A stretch of DNA of 64,000 nucleotides. It comes from Caenorhabditis elegans (Eukaryota; Nematoda; Chromadorea; Rhabditida; Rhabditidae). The notes beneath the pieces were generated by a model, which did no database searches, was not told the DNA's origin, and saw only the letters and a program-made list of their open reading frames with translations. The stretch is taken from the NCBI RefSeq assembly GCF_000002985.6, contig NC_003284.9, forward strand, positions 15,128,001 to 15,192,000, in the 5' to 3' direction. The position numbers were made by a program, and so were the translations under genes. Below, piece by piece: positions 1-12,563 of this stretch (its first letter is position 1; each line of letters starts with the position of its first letter).

Positions 1-810
1 GAAGACTTTGAAATGAGAGCATTTCTTGATCTTTGACACATTTTTCTCCACAGCTTGGAATTTATATTCTATGAGGATCCGTACCAAATTAACGTACCAA
101 ACAACAAATCACAAAAGACATGCGATAGGGGCTAGTTTATGTAAGCTATATATAGTTCTAGATTCAAAAGCTCTACAAACTTCATAAAACTTTGCTACTT
201 GTCATGTTATTATTGTGAAACAAACGAAGACAGAGGGTAGAAGCAAAAGTGAGTTGGAGGTGGTGCATGCCCTTGCGGTTCCCTTTTTCCCTTCACAGAG
301 AAGACGAAGATGATTATCATTCAATTTGAATGTGACTATGTTGCTCTCTCTCTCTCTCTCTTTCCCTCTATCTTCTAAAAGATAGAAAGAGGTTGCTGCC
401 CCGCCGCACTCGTCTTGCAGTGCCTACGTAATTCGTGTCGAGTCCCCGCATGCTTCCGCGCTTCTTCTAACGTAAGAGGGTTTTTGTTTCGAAAAGAATT
501 GCCAATTTTTTTTGCATGCGACTTTTGTTGTTTAGTGTGCTGGACTTGTTAGGACTTTGCAACATGTTAGGTGTCAAAGTCATGAGGTCCTAAAAAATTC
601 TATTTGAGGATCATAAGTTCACTCGAGAATAGTGTGTGATATGATTTTGGTTATAAGAAAAGGCTTAATATGCTTACTAGCAAAGGGTTACAGCAGTATC
701 GTAGTTGCTAATAATACTAAATCCTCCAAGTCTTGCATGCGAGACCAGTAAGTTTGTAACTTTCCTAAAAAGGTAAAATAAATCTAAATGTAAAAAAGAT
801 TTAAAAAAAA
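1..810. other. Left-edge gene-free stretch
   Basis: I see no supported gene here. A CT dinucleotide run lies at 344-361, followed by a G+C-richer patch at about 395-470. That pattern recurs near promoter-like DNA elsewhere in the window, so this could be upstream DNA of a gene to the left. That is inference only. Confidence 0.4.
344..361. repeat. (CT)n microsatellite
   Basis: About nine uninterrupted CT units. Pyrimidine tracts like this are common near C. elegans promoters. Confidence 0.85.
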
Positions 811-1055
811 AGGATTAAAGGACGATCCGTTCTTCAAGTGCTGTGCACTGCGGATCTGGGATTCAGGTACACTGCCTGGTGGTGATCCCACTGGGCTGTA
901 ATTTAAGCCACGTCCTAGCCGAATTCTGTGGCCGATAATCCAGTCGTGGATTGCTCCTTTTCCCAATAGAGGCTGGGTGAACCGTGAGGCCGGACTTGAA
1001 CTCGTTACCTCCATATTGCTAGCGGCCACCACAACCGACTGAGCCATCTGCCCCC
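811..1055 (-). mobile_element. tRNA-derived SINE, copy 1
   Basis: Read on the minus strand, the element begins at about 1055 with a tRNA-like head. This has an A-box-like TGGCTCAGTCGG and, about 40 bases on, a B-box-like GAGTTCAAGTCC, the layout of an internal RNA polymerase III promoter. A tRNA-unrelated body of about 170 bases follows and ends near 811 in an A/T-rich tail. A second copy at 12304-12563 matches along its whole length with scattered substitutions. The minus-strand direction follows from the order of the A and B boxes. I did not find a convincing target duplication. Confidence 0.75.
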
Positions 1056-2989
1056 ATCAAAACAAAATGATGCGAATACTGTGCAAAAAATATTATAAAT
1101 TGTAAGAAACTGTGCAAAACATATTATAAATTGTAAGAAACTAAACGCACAATTCTACTTTTTAGAAATATGTAAAAATTACCACACAAGAAATCACGTT
1201 TTTCAAAAAAACACAATAAATTTAAAATAATCTTACTATGAGCAATACTGACTTTTAACCTATTTTAGAAAGAGGTAGAATATGATATTTAACATTGAAA
1301 CTAAAAAATCCAAAGTTAATAAAATTCACTTTGCATTGCAATTTTGAACATATATTATTATTAACTTATTATTAGAAATAGTTTTTTTTAGATCCCGTTT
1401 GATGGAATATTAATGTCACTATCATACTGGGACTGAATTATGTGCTACCAAATCTGTCATAACGGTCCGAACTTTGAAGCATTCCTAGATTTCTACTAAA
1501 ATAGAATCAGGAAAGTCCAAAAAAAAAACTTGCGAGTCTACAGTTAGCTGTAAAAACGGTAAGATCTTTGAAAACGTCGTCTGTTGTAGGTTAACATATC
1601 GGATAACTGTACGAATTTTCTTTCAGAAAAATATCAGTTTTTCATGAAAAATTCTATGGTCTAACCTCTAATGTATTAGTGACTGGTGAACACTAAAAAC
1701 GGTAAAGAATTTTGATAAAAAGCCACGCCAATCAAATCTTACTCGAGTTGAACTCTTTTAGGGATTGTCTCGTTTTATTTGTTTATATCTCTTCTTTTAG
1801 TTAAATAAACTCAAATTCAAAAGTTCAAATCTGGAAGTAATGGCTATATTGTAATTGTAGTTGCCAACATAAAACGGTTCATAGGTGGATCGTAAAAACA
1901 GTTTGAATCACAGATTACTATTAATAGATTCAATAAGTTGCTGAGGATATTATTTAACAAAAACTGTTGACTCTGCTCTGAAACTTTTCAACTTAAAAAT
2001 GTGGTTTGCCTATCCAGTATTGTGAATAACTAAATCTATTCTGTTTTCTAGTTGCAGACTTCAACACACCACCTAATCCAATGTTTCATCTCAAAAGCCA
2101 ATGACCATTTGAACTTTAATTTCTGGAAGCCATCGTTGCTGTTATCATTCGATGACATGCAGTGATAATCCTTTTTCCCCAGACTCCCCAGTTATTTACA
2201 AGTGTGTTCCTTTTCTAATCCATTTGAAACGTTTTCTGACGCCAACATCCGTGTCCCTTAATTGAACGGAGTTGAAAATTCGGACAGCTGAGGCTCGGCT
2301 TTCTCACTATACACGTACAACATCCGAGAGTAAATATGTGAGTAGATGGAATTCAAAAATAGGCTTGTTGATGGTTAAGTGTCACAATAATTGTCCAGTT
2401 GACTCTAGAACCTAGAAGCGGCAGAGCTCCTATAAGTGACTATGTGTGTGCTCATGTGCCGGTGTAATTACATGAATCTAGATCAGCAACCAATTATCCT
2501 AACTCTTTGCAGTTATATGTCGCCTTTCTTTCATATTAAGGCAAAAAATAAACAAAGATAAACATGCATACTATACGGTTATAAAAGGCTTTTGTCTAAT
2601 ACTTTTTTTCAAAAAAAGTGTTTTCCGAATAGTAGCGCATCGAAATTCATCCTTTTCCGTGTAATTCAATATGCGCTAGTCAGCGCCCTGCTGGTTAGCC
2701 CCGCCAAAAATTCAGAATTTGAGAATTGCAATTCCGGCTTTTCTCACCAAAAATTCAGTGCTTTCTTTCCCCCTTCTTTCTTTCAATTTCACTCGTTTCC
2801 CGAGGATTGGAGTGTTTTCATAAAACAAAAACCACACAACAAAAAAAATTTGAAAGCTTTCAGCAGCACGCACCCATGGTTTTCAGGTTCATGGTTTTCA
2901 AAATAGCGAGAGAAATTTTTTTTTTTGGATAATTTTCAGCAGCATTGTCTTTTTGTTTTCGCCTCTGAGCATCTCGTTCGACGAGCAAA
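1056..2989. other. AT-rich intergenic DNA
   Basis: No supported gene, RNA or repeat array. A short direct duplication (a stretch containing attataaattgtaagaaac) occurs twice at about 1091-1142. The rest is unremarkable AT-rich sequence. Confidence 0.5.
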
Positions 2990-4400
2990 ACAATGGCGGA
3001 TCCGGGGGAGCGGTTTGTTTTACGCAAAAGTAATTCTAACCTAGTTTTCAAGAATAACGAAAAATGACCGTGAAGCACACAGCGATAGGCGTCGTCGTCT
3101 GTCGTCCAGGACGAATAATTCATATTTTTGTTGTCTCTTCATCTCCTTTTTTGGGAGAGCTCAGGGGCCTCCACAAAGAAATAACGCCTGGTGACTGGCA
3201 GCGGCAACAGGAGAGCTAAAGGAGAAAAGAAAACCCCCTATTTTTTGGTTTTCCTGCCCCTAAAATCATATACATTTTGGATTATGAAGAAGTAGCCACA
3301 CCAAAACAGCTCTCGAAGCGGCTTTACTTTAAAAAGGATAGCAGGAAACGAACGAAACACACAAGACATTTTGCGTATGCGCGTGCATATTTTTGTCATA
3401 ATCGTCCAACTCAATCTTTCTACCCTTTTCCTTCATCATTCGGATCCATTCAGATTCGCGGATTCGATATAACGTTCTGAGCTTCGAATCTCGACGAATT
3501 CACATTTTTGGCAAGAAATGAAGTGGAACTAAGGCAGCGGAAGCCGCGGGGAAAAAGGACGAAAAACGAGGCGCGTTTCGTCATGTCTTTTTGACGCCGC
3601 GAGAAATTTTCTCTGATTAGAAGTAGTACTACGTAGCGGAGCATGACTTCTCGACCTGAGATTTGGTTTAGACGGAGAGACCCGAGTTTTGAAACACACA
3701 TTCAGTTTGACTAGTGAGAGCTATGATCTACTGAATTCGAAACGAACTGTACCTTATACTTGCCAAGGCGTGCAGCAAACCTGTGCCAGGAAGCTTGTCC
3801 GGCGTGCATTTCAGCAGGCACCACTACCGAGCATTTCCCGAGCTTCTCCAATTCTTCAGCAAATACTCATTTATGTGTCAGTCAGTATGCCAGAATATGA
3901 GGGACGGAATGGCGAAGCCCAGTGGCTGAGCAGAAGGGATTACTTGACAGGGGGGAGATTTAAGTACTAGAAAAGGCGGGTTGGGAGCTGCTTCTGCCGC
4001 GCCGCTGGTCAATCAAAATCTTCCTTTTCGTTTGATGATGACGACGATTTTATGATGAATGAATGAAGTGGCTTCCTTGTTTCGAATAATCAGAAACTCT
4101 CGAAACAGAAGGAAAGGAATATAAGAAAAGGTTGCTTCCCCAAAATATTATTTGCAGCCCAGATTAAGCACACCAGATTTTTTGAGGTGGTGTCGAGAAA
4201 AGACGGGGAGAAAAAACGGGGCAGACGGGGGGTGTCAAAAACTGAGCAGGCAACGAGAGCTGCCGCACCAGAGCAGCAGGGCAAGAGAAGAGGGAAGCTT
4301 GGTCAGGAATGGGCGGACCTCTTCGGCGGCATGCGACAGAAAGGATTACCACCTAAAATTACGCTGCATTCCACGTTTTACTGGTAATCGGTTTCATTGT
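2990..4400. other. G+C-richer island, no confident gene
   Basis: Base composition is clearly richer than in the flanks, notably at about 3120-3240, 3530-3600, 3760-3970 and 4190-4350. Several short open frames exist on both strands (for example 3689-3970 plus and 4164-4352 minus), but none has recognisable domains or a convincing acceptor and donor pair. Non-coding first exons or a promoter would look like this. Confidence 0.4.
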
Positions 4401-5613
4401 TTCAATTGAGAAGTGTCTATATGAGCTTTCTATCTATTTTCCATAATTATCGAGGTCCGGCTTTCGCCGTAAAATTTTTAAAGTTAAACTTAAAAATGTA
4501 CGACAATCGCCTCAAAAATCAGAAAATGTTCCAGTCAGTTCAAGTGGATTGCATGCAAAGTGGACCCTTATATGGAATAGGGTGTTCTAAGAAAATGTTA
4601 TAACTTAGATGTTCACCAAATTGGGATTGAAAACGTTACGAAGTATGAGATTCTAAAGCAGCTGTTTTGAGACAGAAGTTGCCTTTACATTGGGTGCTGA
4701 ATATGAATCCAAAACGATTCGTTCATCTTTTTCCAAAATTTTCCTTGGTGGTTTTAAAGAAAAGGTGTATTCGACTAATTTTTACATACTACGTTACTAC
4801 TTCGAATCCTGGCCCAAGCTGTAACTAAGCACCTTTTTCCTCTTTTTTTCTTTTTTCTCTCTTATAAAAGAAAGTAATACACATGTCCCGTATGTTTGTA
4901 TACTCCTATGACATGTGGTTGCTTTATGACTCGCCCCGTTACATACCTATTTCTTCTTGATTTTAATTAACTAACTAAAAAGTTGAAGGCTCGATGCAGA
5001 CATTATAGAAATTATGAGTTTTGAACAGATGCCTTTCTACGTTCAGAACTTAGTCTGAAAAGTTGTTTTCTTGGCTTTGCCTATGTGCAGAATAAATACA
5101 TTTAAGAAAATTTTCAATTCAGTTAGCAACGTTTGTTTTGGCAGTTCAAAGGAAATAGAGATAATATGATTTCTGGCTTGGAGTAAACGTCATTTTTGAC
5201 CAAGAAGTCAGCTAGAACAACAAACATACAAAAAGCACCAGACAACCTTGTCCACGAGAATGGGAATAATATCAAATAAATTTCTAACTTTGAAACAAAA
5301 TGTAGACACAATGAAAAGTAACGTACAAATCTACAACGGAAGCTTGGAGAAAGGTTGGGCCCATCACTCTCTATGGGTGGGATAACGTAATTATTCATCG
5401 AGTGAGAACACATTTTCTTAATGTCGGTCTCATACGCTAACTTAATTGCTTGTCGTCTCCTGGATGCATAAATTTGCTACCGGTGCATAGTTAATGTCCA
5501 GGACCAGGAAAAATAACATATATATTCAAAAATAAATGGGAACAATTTTTACAGGGAGTTTTTGTGCGCGATGGTTTTTTCAAACTTCAAGGCTGAAATA
5601 ATAAAAATGCTTC
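4401..5613. other. Intergenic DNA
   Basis: Nothing supported. AT-rich with short chance open frames only. Confidence 0.5.
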
Positions 5614-6049
5614 TTAAAGATGGAGTAGCGCCAGTGGGGATTTTGTCTAAATGCACTTATAATGATTCAAAACAGCCAAATATCATAATAAAACACTCCA
5701 AAAAATTTTAGATTTTTCATAATTTCCGGTCAAAGTTTTGGCAAATTGCCAAAATTTTCAGAAATACGAGCTTTTGACGAAATTTAAAGAAATGTCGCAT
5801 GTTTTGACCCCTAAGATGTTTCTATACAATAATTTAATCAAGATTAAAACATAAAAAATGTCGAAAAAAAATTTTTTTTTGCTCGACTTCCAAAATGATG
5901 AGTGGCAAAAACTGAGTAATTGCCACTTTTTGACAGTAAATAAAAAATTTTCAAAAATTATTTGAATAGTTTTATCATGATATTTGGTCATTTTGGGACC
6001 AAAGAAGTGGTTTTTAATAATTTCCCCACTGGCGCTACTCCACCTTTAA
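5614..6049. repeat. Long inverted repeat, family A, full copy
   Basis: Starts TTAAAGATGGAGTAGCGCCA and ends with its near reverse complement (GGCGCTACTCCACCTTTAA), so both ends read TTAAAG/CTTTAA. The arms stay complementary inward: for example, the internal 'aattgccactttttgacag' side mirrors the left half. Related copies lie at 27576-28266, 34031-34467 and 35973-36355, with a fragment at 26477-26555. A non-autonomous palindromic element is the natural reading. There is no coding capacity. Confidence 0.8.
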
Positions 6050-8228
6050 TTGTATTTTTTGCAACAATAATCTGTATTAAAATAACGTTCATCATACAAA
6101 GAGTATGTCATAAAAAATATCACAGTGATGATAGTATTACTTAGCTGCTACGGCGAACGTAACGTAATGGAAACCTGGAGTACGTACTATAGTGCACACA
6201 CGGTAGAAGCTTGCTGTTAAAATATTGCATACTGTTAAAATAGGGTAGAAACTCGGAACACATGTAATCTTTTTTATGTAGCCAGGCAATACTTGAAAAA
6301 GAATCTGTCGAAAAGTGGTTTGTTGCAGATTCTTAAAATGTTGGATTTCAAACTACGGAAGTGCAATTCAAAAAATATATCAAATGGCCATAACTTTGTT
6401 AAAGGGGCCAACGAAGGGAGAAGTTTTGTTACTATGTAGAATTGCGCCCGTTGTTGCAGACTTGATTGGTGTCGGCTGCGCAAAACTATATCCCTCGATT
6501 TTGAATTTTTGGTTTTCGGAAAACAGATGCACATATATATTTTTGTACAATACATGTATTCGGATAAGAAAACAAACCTTAGCTGGCCGAAACATTTGTG
6601 CTGGCAGAGATAGTCATTGAATGAGTTCAATACGATATTCAGCTTTTTTCACTCATTTCTACAAAATTTAAGCATATGTGTTTGACATGAAAAGATGATA
6701 CATGAAATGTTGTGCAACAATAAAAATTGGAAGAAGTCTATGGGGCAATGAGGATGAAATGGAAAATAAGGGCAAGAAACATAAGAAAGGAAAGAAGAAA
6801 CATTGAAAGACATCCAACATGGTGGAGAAAATGAAAAAGTGAGGAGAAACAAAAAGAAATGAATTTTCTTCTCATAATTTTCTCATCAATAACTCTACGA
6901 CTCCAAATGGTTGTGGCTCATGGCCCATTGACTCCGGTAGCATCGCAACAAAAATCTAACAAAGTTTTTACAACTAGGAAAGCTCAAAATCGATTGTCAA
7001 AATACTCGTCAGATTTGAGGAGACCATCAAAAAGAGAACCAAATTAGGCGCCTCCACCACTTGACACAATAAAATTGGTTTATGAATATTCATATATGAC
7101 ATCTTCTTCTTCTTCTTCCTCACTTCTCGCGTTAAATGTTTCTTCGTGGAAACAGACGGCGGGGAAAAGAGTTTTGAAGAAAATGAAAAAAAAGGATAAA
7201 ATGAAAAGCAGTGGAAAGAGTTAGGATGGAAAGAGGAGAAGTTAATTTCATCGTTTGAAAGTCACTCATCTGTGAACTTATTTTTGAAGATTTCATTTTA
7301 TATGTGTTTGGTCAAGACGCTTTTGAAGGCACAGATGAGGTGAACTTGCGATAATTGTATGATTTTTTTCTTCTTTTTGAACATGGACAATAACTTTCAA
7401 AAATGTTTCCAATTTGTTGAGAAATGATGAGAAAAATACAGAAAAATTTATGCAGAAAATGGCCAAACTTAGGAAAATTTGGACTAAAAATTGTGGAATT
7501 TTGACTTCAATGAACTATTTCAAAATGTTGCGCGGTATAAAAAAGTTAAATTAAAATAACAAAAATAGGGAAAACTCAGTTTTCTATTAGTCCATTTTTG
7601 TATTCACCACTCCTCAAGAAATTGTCTTTATTTTTGGCTAAAACTGAGATTTTCACACTATAAAACGAAGTTCCCTTCTAAAAATTTTGGGTTTCACCAA
7701 AAAAAAAGAAAAAAAAGAAAAAAAACCCAAATTGATTTTTCTCGTTTTTTATGCTGCCTCGTTCAAGGGACTAGCAAGGTGGCAAAATAAAGGTAAATAG
7801 GCGAACTTCCGCGCGCCTGGTGAGAGTATCATTATTTGGTTGCTTCAGCATCTAAAGAAAACTATTTGAGGTTTTGATACAGCTTCCGTCACAATATCGT
7901 TTTTCAAAATGAATCACGAAATGGTAAGTAGTTCAAGTTCAGTTGACAAAATAGTAGTGCACCAAAAAAAACGGTGTGATCAGTGCGAGTCAAGTATATG
8001 CATATATTTTCAAAAATTAAAATGTAAAAACTTGTTAGCAGAAGCAATATTTTTACGCAATGTTTTTAATGTACATATAGCGGTTATCAAAATTAAGAAT
8101 CCTAATATCAATAATTCTTAAAAATTAATCTAACTGTCCTTTTAGCTAGACAAAAATATATCTATGAAAATAGATGTATAGCTTCTTTTGACCACTTTCA
8201 ATAATTCACAGCAAATATTTATGTGTAG
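6050..8228. other. Intergenic DNA with purine and pyrimidine tracts
   Basis: No supported gene. A (CTT)n-like tract lies at about 7103-7122 and A-rich runs at 7698-7724. The open frame at 6859-7047 has no splice or domain support. Confidence 0.45.
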
Positions 8229-8402
8229 ACGGTTGTCCCACTACGATTTGATCTACAAAAAATGCGGGAATTTTTTCCCAGAAAAATGTGACGTCAGCAC
8301 GTTCTTAACCATGCAAAATCAGTTGAGAACTCGGCGTCTCTTCACCCGCATTTTTTGTAGATCTTTGTAGATCAAACCAACATGGGACACTTTGACACTA
8401 CG
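8229..8402 (-). repeat. MITE family E (ACGTGGTGTCA ends), copy 1
   Basis: Inverted relative to the other copies. It carries the family hallmarks: TTTGATCTACAAAAAATGCG, a central TGACGTCA, 'ggttaagaac'-type sequence and a GACAC terminus. Other copies lie at 8944-9109, 20121-20259, 54730-54913 and 58090-58265. It is non-coding. Confidence 0.75.
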
Positions 8403-8943
8403 TATATTTTTGCGATTTAAAAAATGTCCAATTGACAAACAATTTTGAATCAATAAAATTGACTGATACATATAATTTTGGACTCTAATAAACTAACCTC
8501 CTCGACTGAAGAAACTTCAGATTGCAGTTGAGATTCAGAACAAGAGTCAATGACCCACATAGTGGCTCATATTGACTTCAATATAATGATGAAAACGTCG
8601 AAACTCAACACCGTTGACGGTGGAAAGATAGTATAACAGAAATGAATATTTCACTTGTTGAAACCTTTTTTCTCACACTTTTCTCGGTTGGATGTGGAAG
8701 GTCAATTTGAAGAAAACATAGTACCACCACACCTCCTCTGCACTTCTCAAAATGGCTATTGTTTGCTCAAAAGTTTGTCTCTATTCAAAAAATTTTCTTT
8801 CTTGCTACCTTTTTTTCCAACGTTTTTTAAGAGAAAAGTGAGTGAACTGCTCCACTTTTGAGCTTTTCCGAATCTCAACGCAATATTTGAAAAAAAAGAC
8901 GTTCCATTGGTTCTGGGTACAAAAAATTGAATAAAATTAGAGC
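8403..8943. other. Spacer between two family E MITEs
   Basis: AT-rich, no supported gene. The two flanking MITEs lie in opposite orientation about 540 bp apart. Confidence 0.5.
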
Positions 8944-9109
8944 ACGTGGTGTCAGAGTGTCTTGATCTACGTTGATCTACAAAAAATGCGAGAGAAGAAA
9001 CGCAGAGTTCTTAACTGATTTCGCATGGTTAAGAACGTGATGACGTCACATTTTTTATGCAAAAAAATCCCGCATTTTTTGTAGATCAAACTGTACAGCC
9101 TGACACCAG
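8944..9109 (+). repeat. MITE family E, copy 2
   Basis: Begins CACGTGGTGTCAGAGTGTC and ends GCCTGACACCAGG. Internal arms carry TTGATCTAC...ATGCG and CGCATTTTTTGTAGATCAA, with TGACGTCA between them. Confidence 0.8.
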
Positions 9110-12100
9110 GTTTTGTTGCACCTCAAAATTCAGTTTTATGTTTGATCTATTTAATAAAAATCACCTGAAAAATTTTTTTATTATTTTTTTTGCTTTTGTA
9201 GCAAAAATATGGACAAAAAGTTGAAGTCAATTTGAAGTTATAGACACGATTAATTTTTCAAAAAGTTTTAATTTGTGTTAAAAAGCCTGACTATTTTTTC
9301 TAAATTTCTAACAACTTAAATAATACTTTAAGTGTTGAATGGAAAACGTAAAAGCAGTTCAGCAGTTTTCAATTGCTGCCCCGTGTTGTCTTGCACCACA
9401 TAAAAAAGCTGTTAATTTTTTTTGAAACAGTGCTAACTAACAATGATGGACATAGATGGACATGTATGAAGGAGACAAAGATGTTGCAACAAAAAGCAGT
9501 GTCTAAACCAAGCCTGACCAGAGTTTCGTTTGATAAAAAAACCCAACTACCCTTTTACAGAAAATTGGAGCTTGATCCTAGACATCAAACTTGGAGTTCA
9601 AATTATGTAGTCCAATAAAACGAAAAAACATGAGGCGGAAAAGAAGGAGATAAAAGAAGAGAGAAGGTGCATCAATATACTTAAGACAGAAAAGGCAAAA
9701 GTTTTTGGGAGGGCGCCCAGAAAGTTTTCATCTCCTCCTGTCTTCCTGACGTCCTCGGAAATCTAAAGTGCTTCTGCATAATCATTCGACAATGTTTTGG
9801 GTGACTTTTGAGAAGGATGTGCGCAGGATTTTTCCCAAAGCACTTGAAACATCTCAGAAGACAAACGTCTACTTACTTTCTCCTTCATTCCTTTTGAAGC
9901 GTCGTTTTGAAGCCGGTGGAGCCAAAAGCTCCTGAGAATAGTTTTCAGAGTCAGAAACTAATACAAAGTGGGACACATATTCAATTTGCAGAATGCTCGT
10001 ACTAAGTGGATGATTTTGATGATGATGAAGATACTAATGAATTATAGAACTTGAGTTTTGAAAAGAGCTCTGCTCTCATCAAAAAAAAATTGTAGTATGT
10101 AGTTGTAAAAAAATTGGAAGAAGGATTGGCAGAGAAATGGAAAAAAGAGAACGTGGGGATGGAGATGAGTTGCATTAAAATAATAGGTAATTACAACACT
10201 GGTGGTAGGAGGTAAGAAGACAGCTCAAGACACTCTTGTCACTCATAATGTCAAACTCACATTTAGCTACAGAGGCAAAAAGAAAACGTCGATTGGGAAA
10301 TTAGTGAAAAAGTTGCGAGTCGGGGGGAAATTGAGCCATCGTTCGTTTGGAAAAGGTCTAGGAATGGGCATTTATATATTGTTTTTTTTTTTAGAAATCC
10401 AGGTAACAAAATAGATTATTTTTCAATGTGAACATAATAAAACTGGATTATTATTCCGTGTTGCATAATGTTTAAATAGTTTTTGGTAGAAAAACTTGAA
10501 AATCTCGCCGTCCATCGACTTTAAAATGCCTAAATGAAGTTGAAAACGCAAGATAATTGAAATTGATACCCCAACTTTGACGGTGATTTCAAAAAAAATT
10601 AATTGTTTCCAGCCGCTGCGACATTGACAAGTGGGTCAAATTTCAAGTTTTAACTAATTTTATGTCATTTTTTGAGCCGTCATAATTTTTTTTGAGAAAA
10701 AAATGCATTATGAAATTTGGTATTTTTAGAAAATGTTGAGTCTAATAAAGCTATAAAAAAATTTTGACTACACCACCTTTAAAATATTATTGAGTTTAAC
10801 AATATTATAAAATTTGATAGACGATAATTAAAAGTTGTAAATTAGAAAAATAATTGAAAGTTGTAAATTAAACTCGAATTCCAATTTTTAAAACCAAAAA
10901 AAATCACATTTCATCCAAGAGATTCAGTCGGCAAACTTGAACGTTTGGGCTCTGAAAATCTTCAGAATCTTGAAATTTATAAAATATTTGGTAAATCGTG
11001 ACTATTACTATTCTTATTTCACAATCCAAACAAAAATTGTTCCGGAACTTGCTGAACGCTGACTAAAAACCACGATCGTAATGCACACGGTTGGACCTTT
11101 TGCCCAGGAACAGGAACAATTGTGCTTTCTTTTCCAGACAATAATAGGCCCGAAAAAGAGCAGATGTTGGAGAGAGGTTCAAAGAAATGCTGTTTTCAAA
11201 AAGTGAAAATAAGGAAAGCGACAATGAAATAACATTCGGTACAGCTGTAACGCGGAATAGATAGACGTCGCAATAAAACTTGGAGGAGGTGAAGGAGGCG
11301 GAAAAAAAAGTGAGCAACATTTTTGGAATTTGTTTTATAAAGTTAGGTTACCTCCGATAGTAAAGGGAATTTGAGGGAAGAAAAAAGAGTATGCAACAAA
11401 AAAAAAGTGAAAAATTTTGGAAGTGATATCTTTCCTGAATTTTCTTTCTCAAATTTTCTTTGTATTGTAGTTGTTTGTTATGTTTTTTGTGCGTTTGTAG
11501 CTACAATTTCTCTTCTTCCATTCTCCCTTTGAAAATCTTCCGGAATTGTTCGAAACGAATCTTAGTTGTGCACTAAAATGAGCGGGTTAATACCAAACCA
11601 GAGTGGCTCCCCTGGGGATCGGTGGAGCGTTTTCCAAGAAGAGGGGGGAGAGGATATGTTGGTAGTTTTGTGTGTCGCAAACATGTTTGGGTCGTTGTCC
11701 CGTATATTTTATGGTGAACACTTTTTGAGAGGAGGATACGGCCCAGTAGAAGAAGGCGACACACGAAACATATATGGTCCCGTGTGGTGCGGAGGAGTGA
11801 CACCAAACTTTGTCAGGAAACGTGTGCATGCTTCTTTTTTTTTGAGGAGATCTGTCAAAATGTTATTTGGCTTTAGGTCTAGGTGCAAGGAAAACACACC
11901 GGCCAAAGTGCAAAAGTTCGGAACACGAATAGAGAATTTATGAGACAAAAAAAATTGTAGAATTTTCGGTATGTTTATTTTCAGCACGTTCGGCATAAAC
12001 TGAAAACATGAGGGAAACATTAATCTTGCGTAGTTTTAGATAGTTTCGTAGTATGGCTACAGAGCTCTCTTGTTTAGAAAAAAAATTGACTACAAAACTT

Positions 12101-12303
12101 GAAATTGAAAAAAAGGTACCTGTGATTCTTTTTTTTTATTTTTAAAAAATTAGCATATCACGTTTGATTGTATCATCGAAATTAGTGAAAACCTCCTAAA
12201 ATGTGAGTATACACATAATAAAAGTTTACTGCAAGAAAATAAAAGAATTTGAAATTATAAATGTTTTGACAAGAGTAAAAAACAATAAAATTTGACTTTT
12301 AAT
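9110..12303. other. Intergenic DNA, no confident gene
   Basis: Mostly AT-rich. It holds a partial family C repeat (10497-10782) and one minus-strand open frame (11709-12020) with a kinase-like motif, discussed under findings. The plus-strand frames at 10202-10414 and 11566-11943 have no splice or domain support. Confidence 0.4.
10497..10782. repeat. Palindromic repeat family C, partial copy
   Basis: The right end reads GACTACACCACCTTTAA, the same terminus as the full copy at 44825-45288. Internal blocks ('ccagccgctgcgac', 'gagccgtcataa', 'aatctcgccgt') also recur there in matching order. The left end is eroded. Confidence 0.65.
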
Positions 12304-12563
12304 GGGATTAAAGGATTTAAGGACGATCCCTTCTACAAGCGCTCTGCACTGCGGATCTGGGAGTCAGGTACCCTGCCTGGTGGTGCTCCCGCTGGGCTTT
12401 AGTTTAAGCCACGTCCTAGCCAGGGACTGTGGTCCATAATCCAGTCGTGGATTGCTCCATTTCCCAATAGCTTTTGGATGAACCTAGGGGGTGAGGCCGG
12501 GCTTGAACTCGTGACCTCCAGATTACTATCGGCCACCACTACCGACTGAGCTATCCTGCCTGC
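12304..12563 (-). mobile_element. tRNA-derived SINE, copy 2
   Basis: Same element as 811-1055, in the same minus orientation. The tRNA-like head carries an A-box-like CTCAGTCGG and a B-box-like GAGTTCAAG, and the body ends in an A/T-rich tail near 12304. Scattered differences and a small insertion near 12488 show that the two copies have diverged. Confidence 0.75.
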
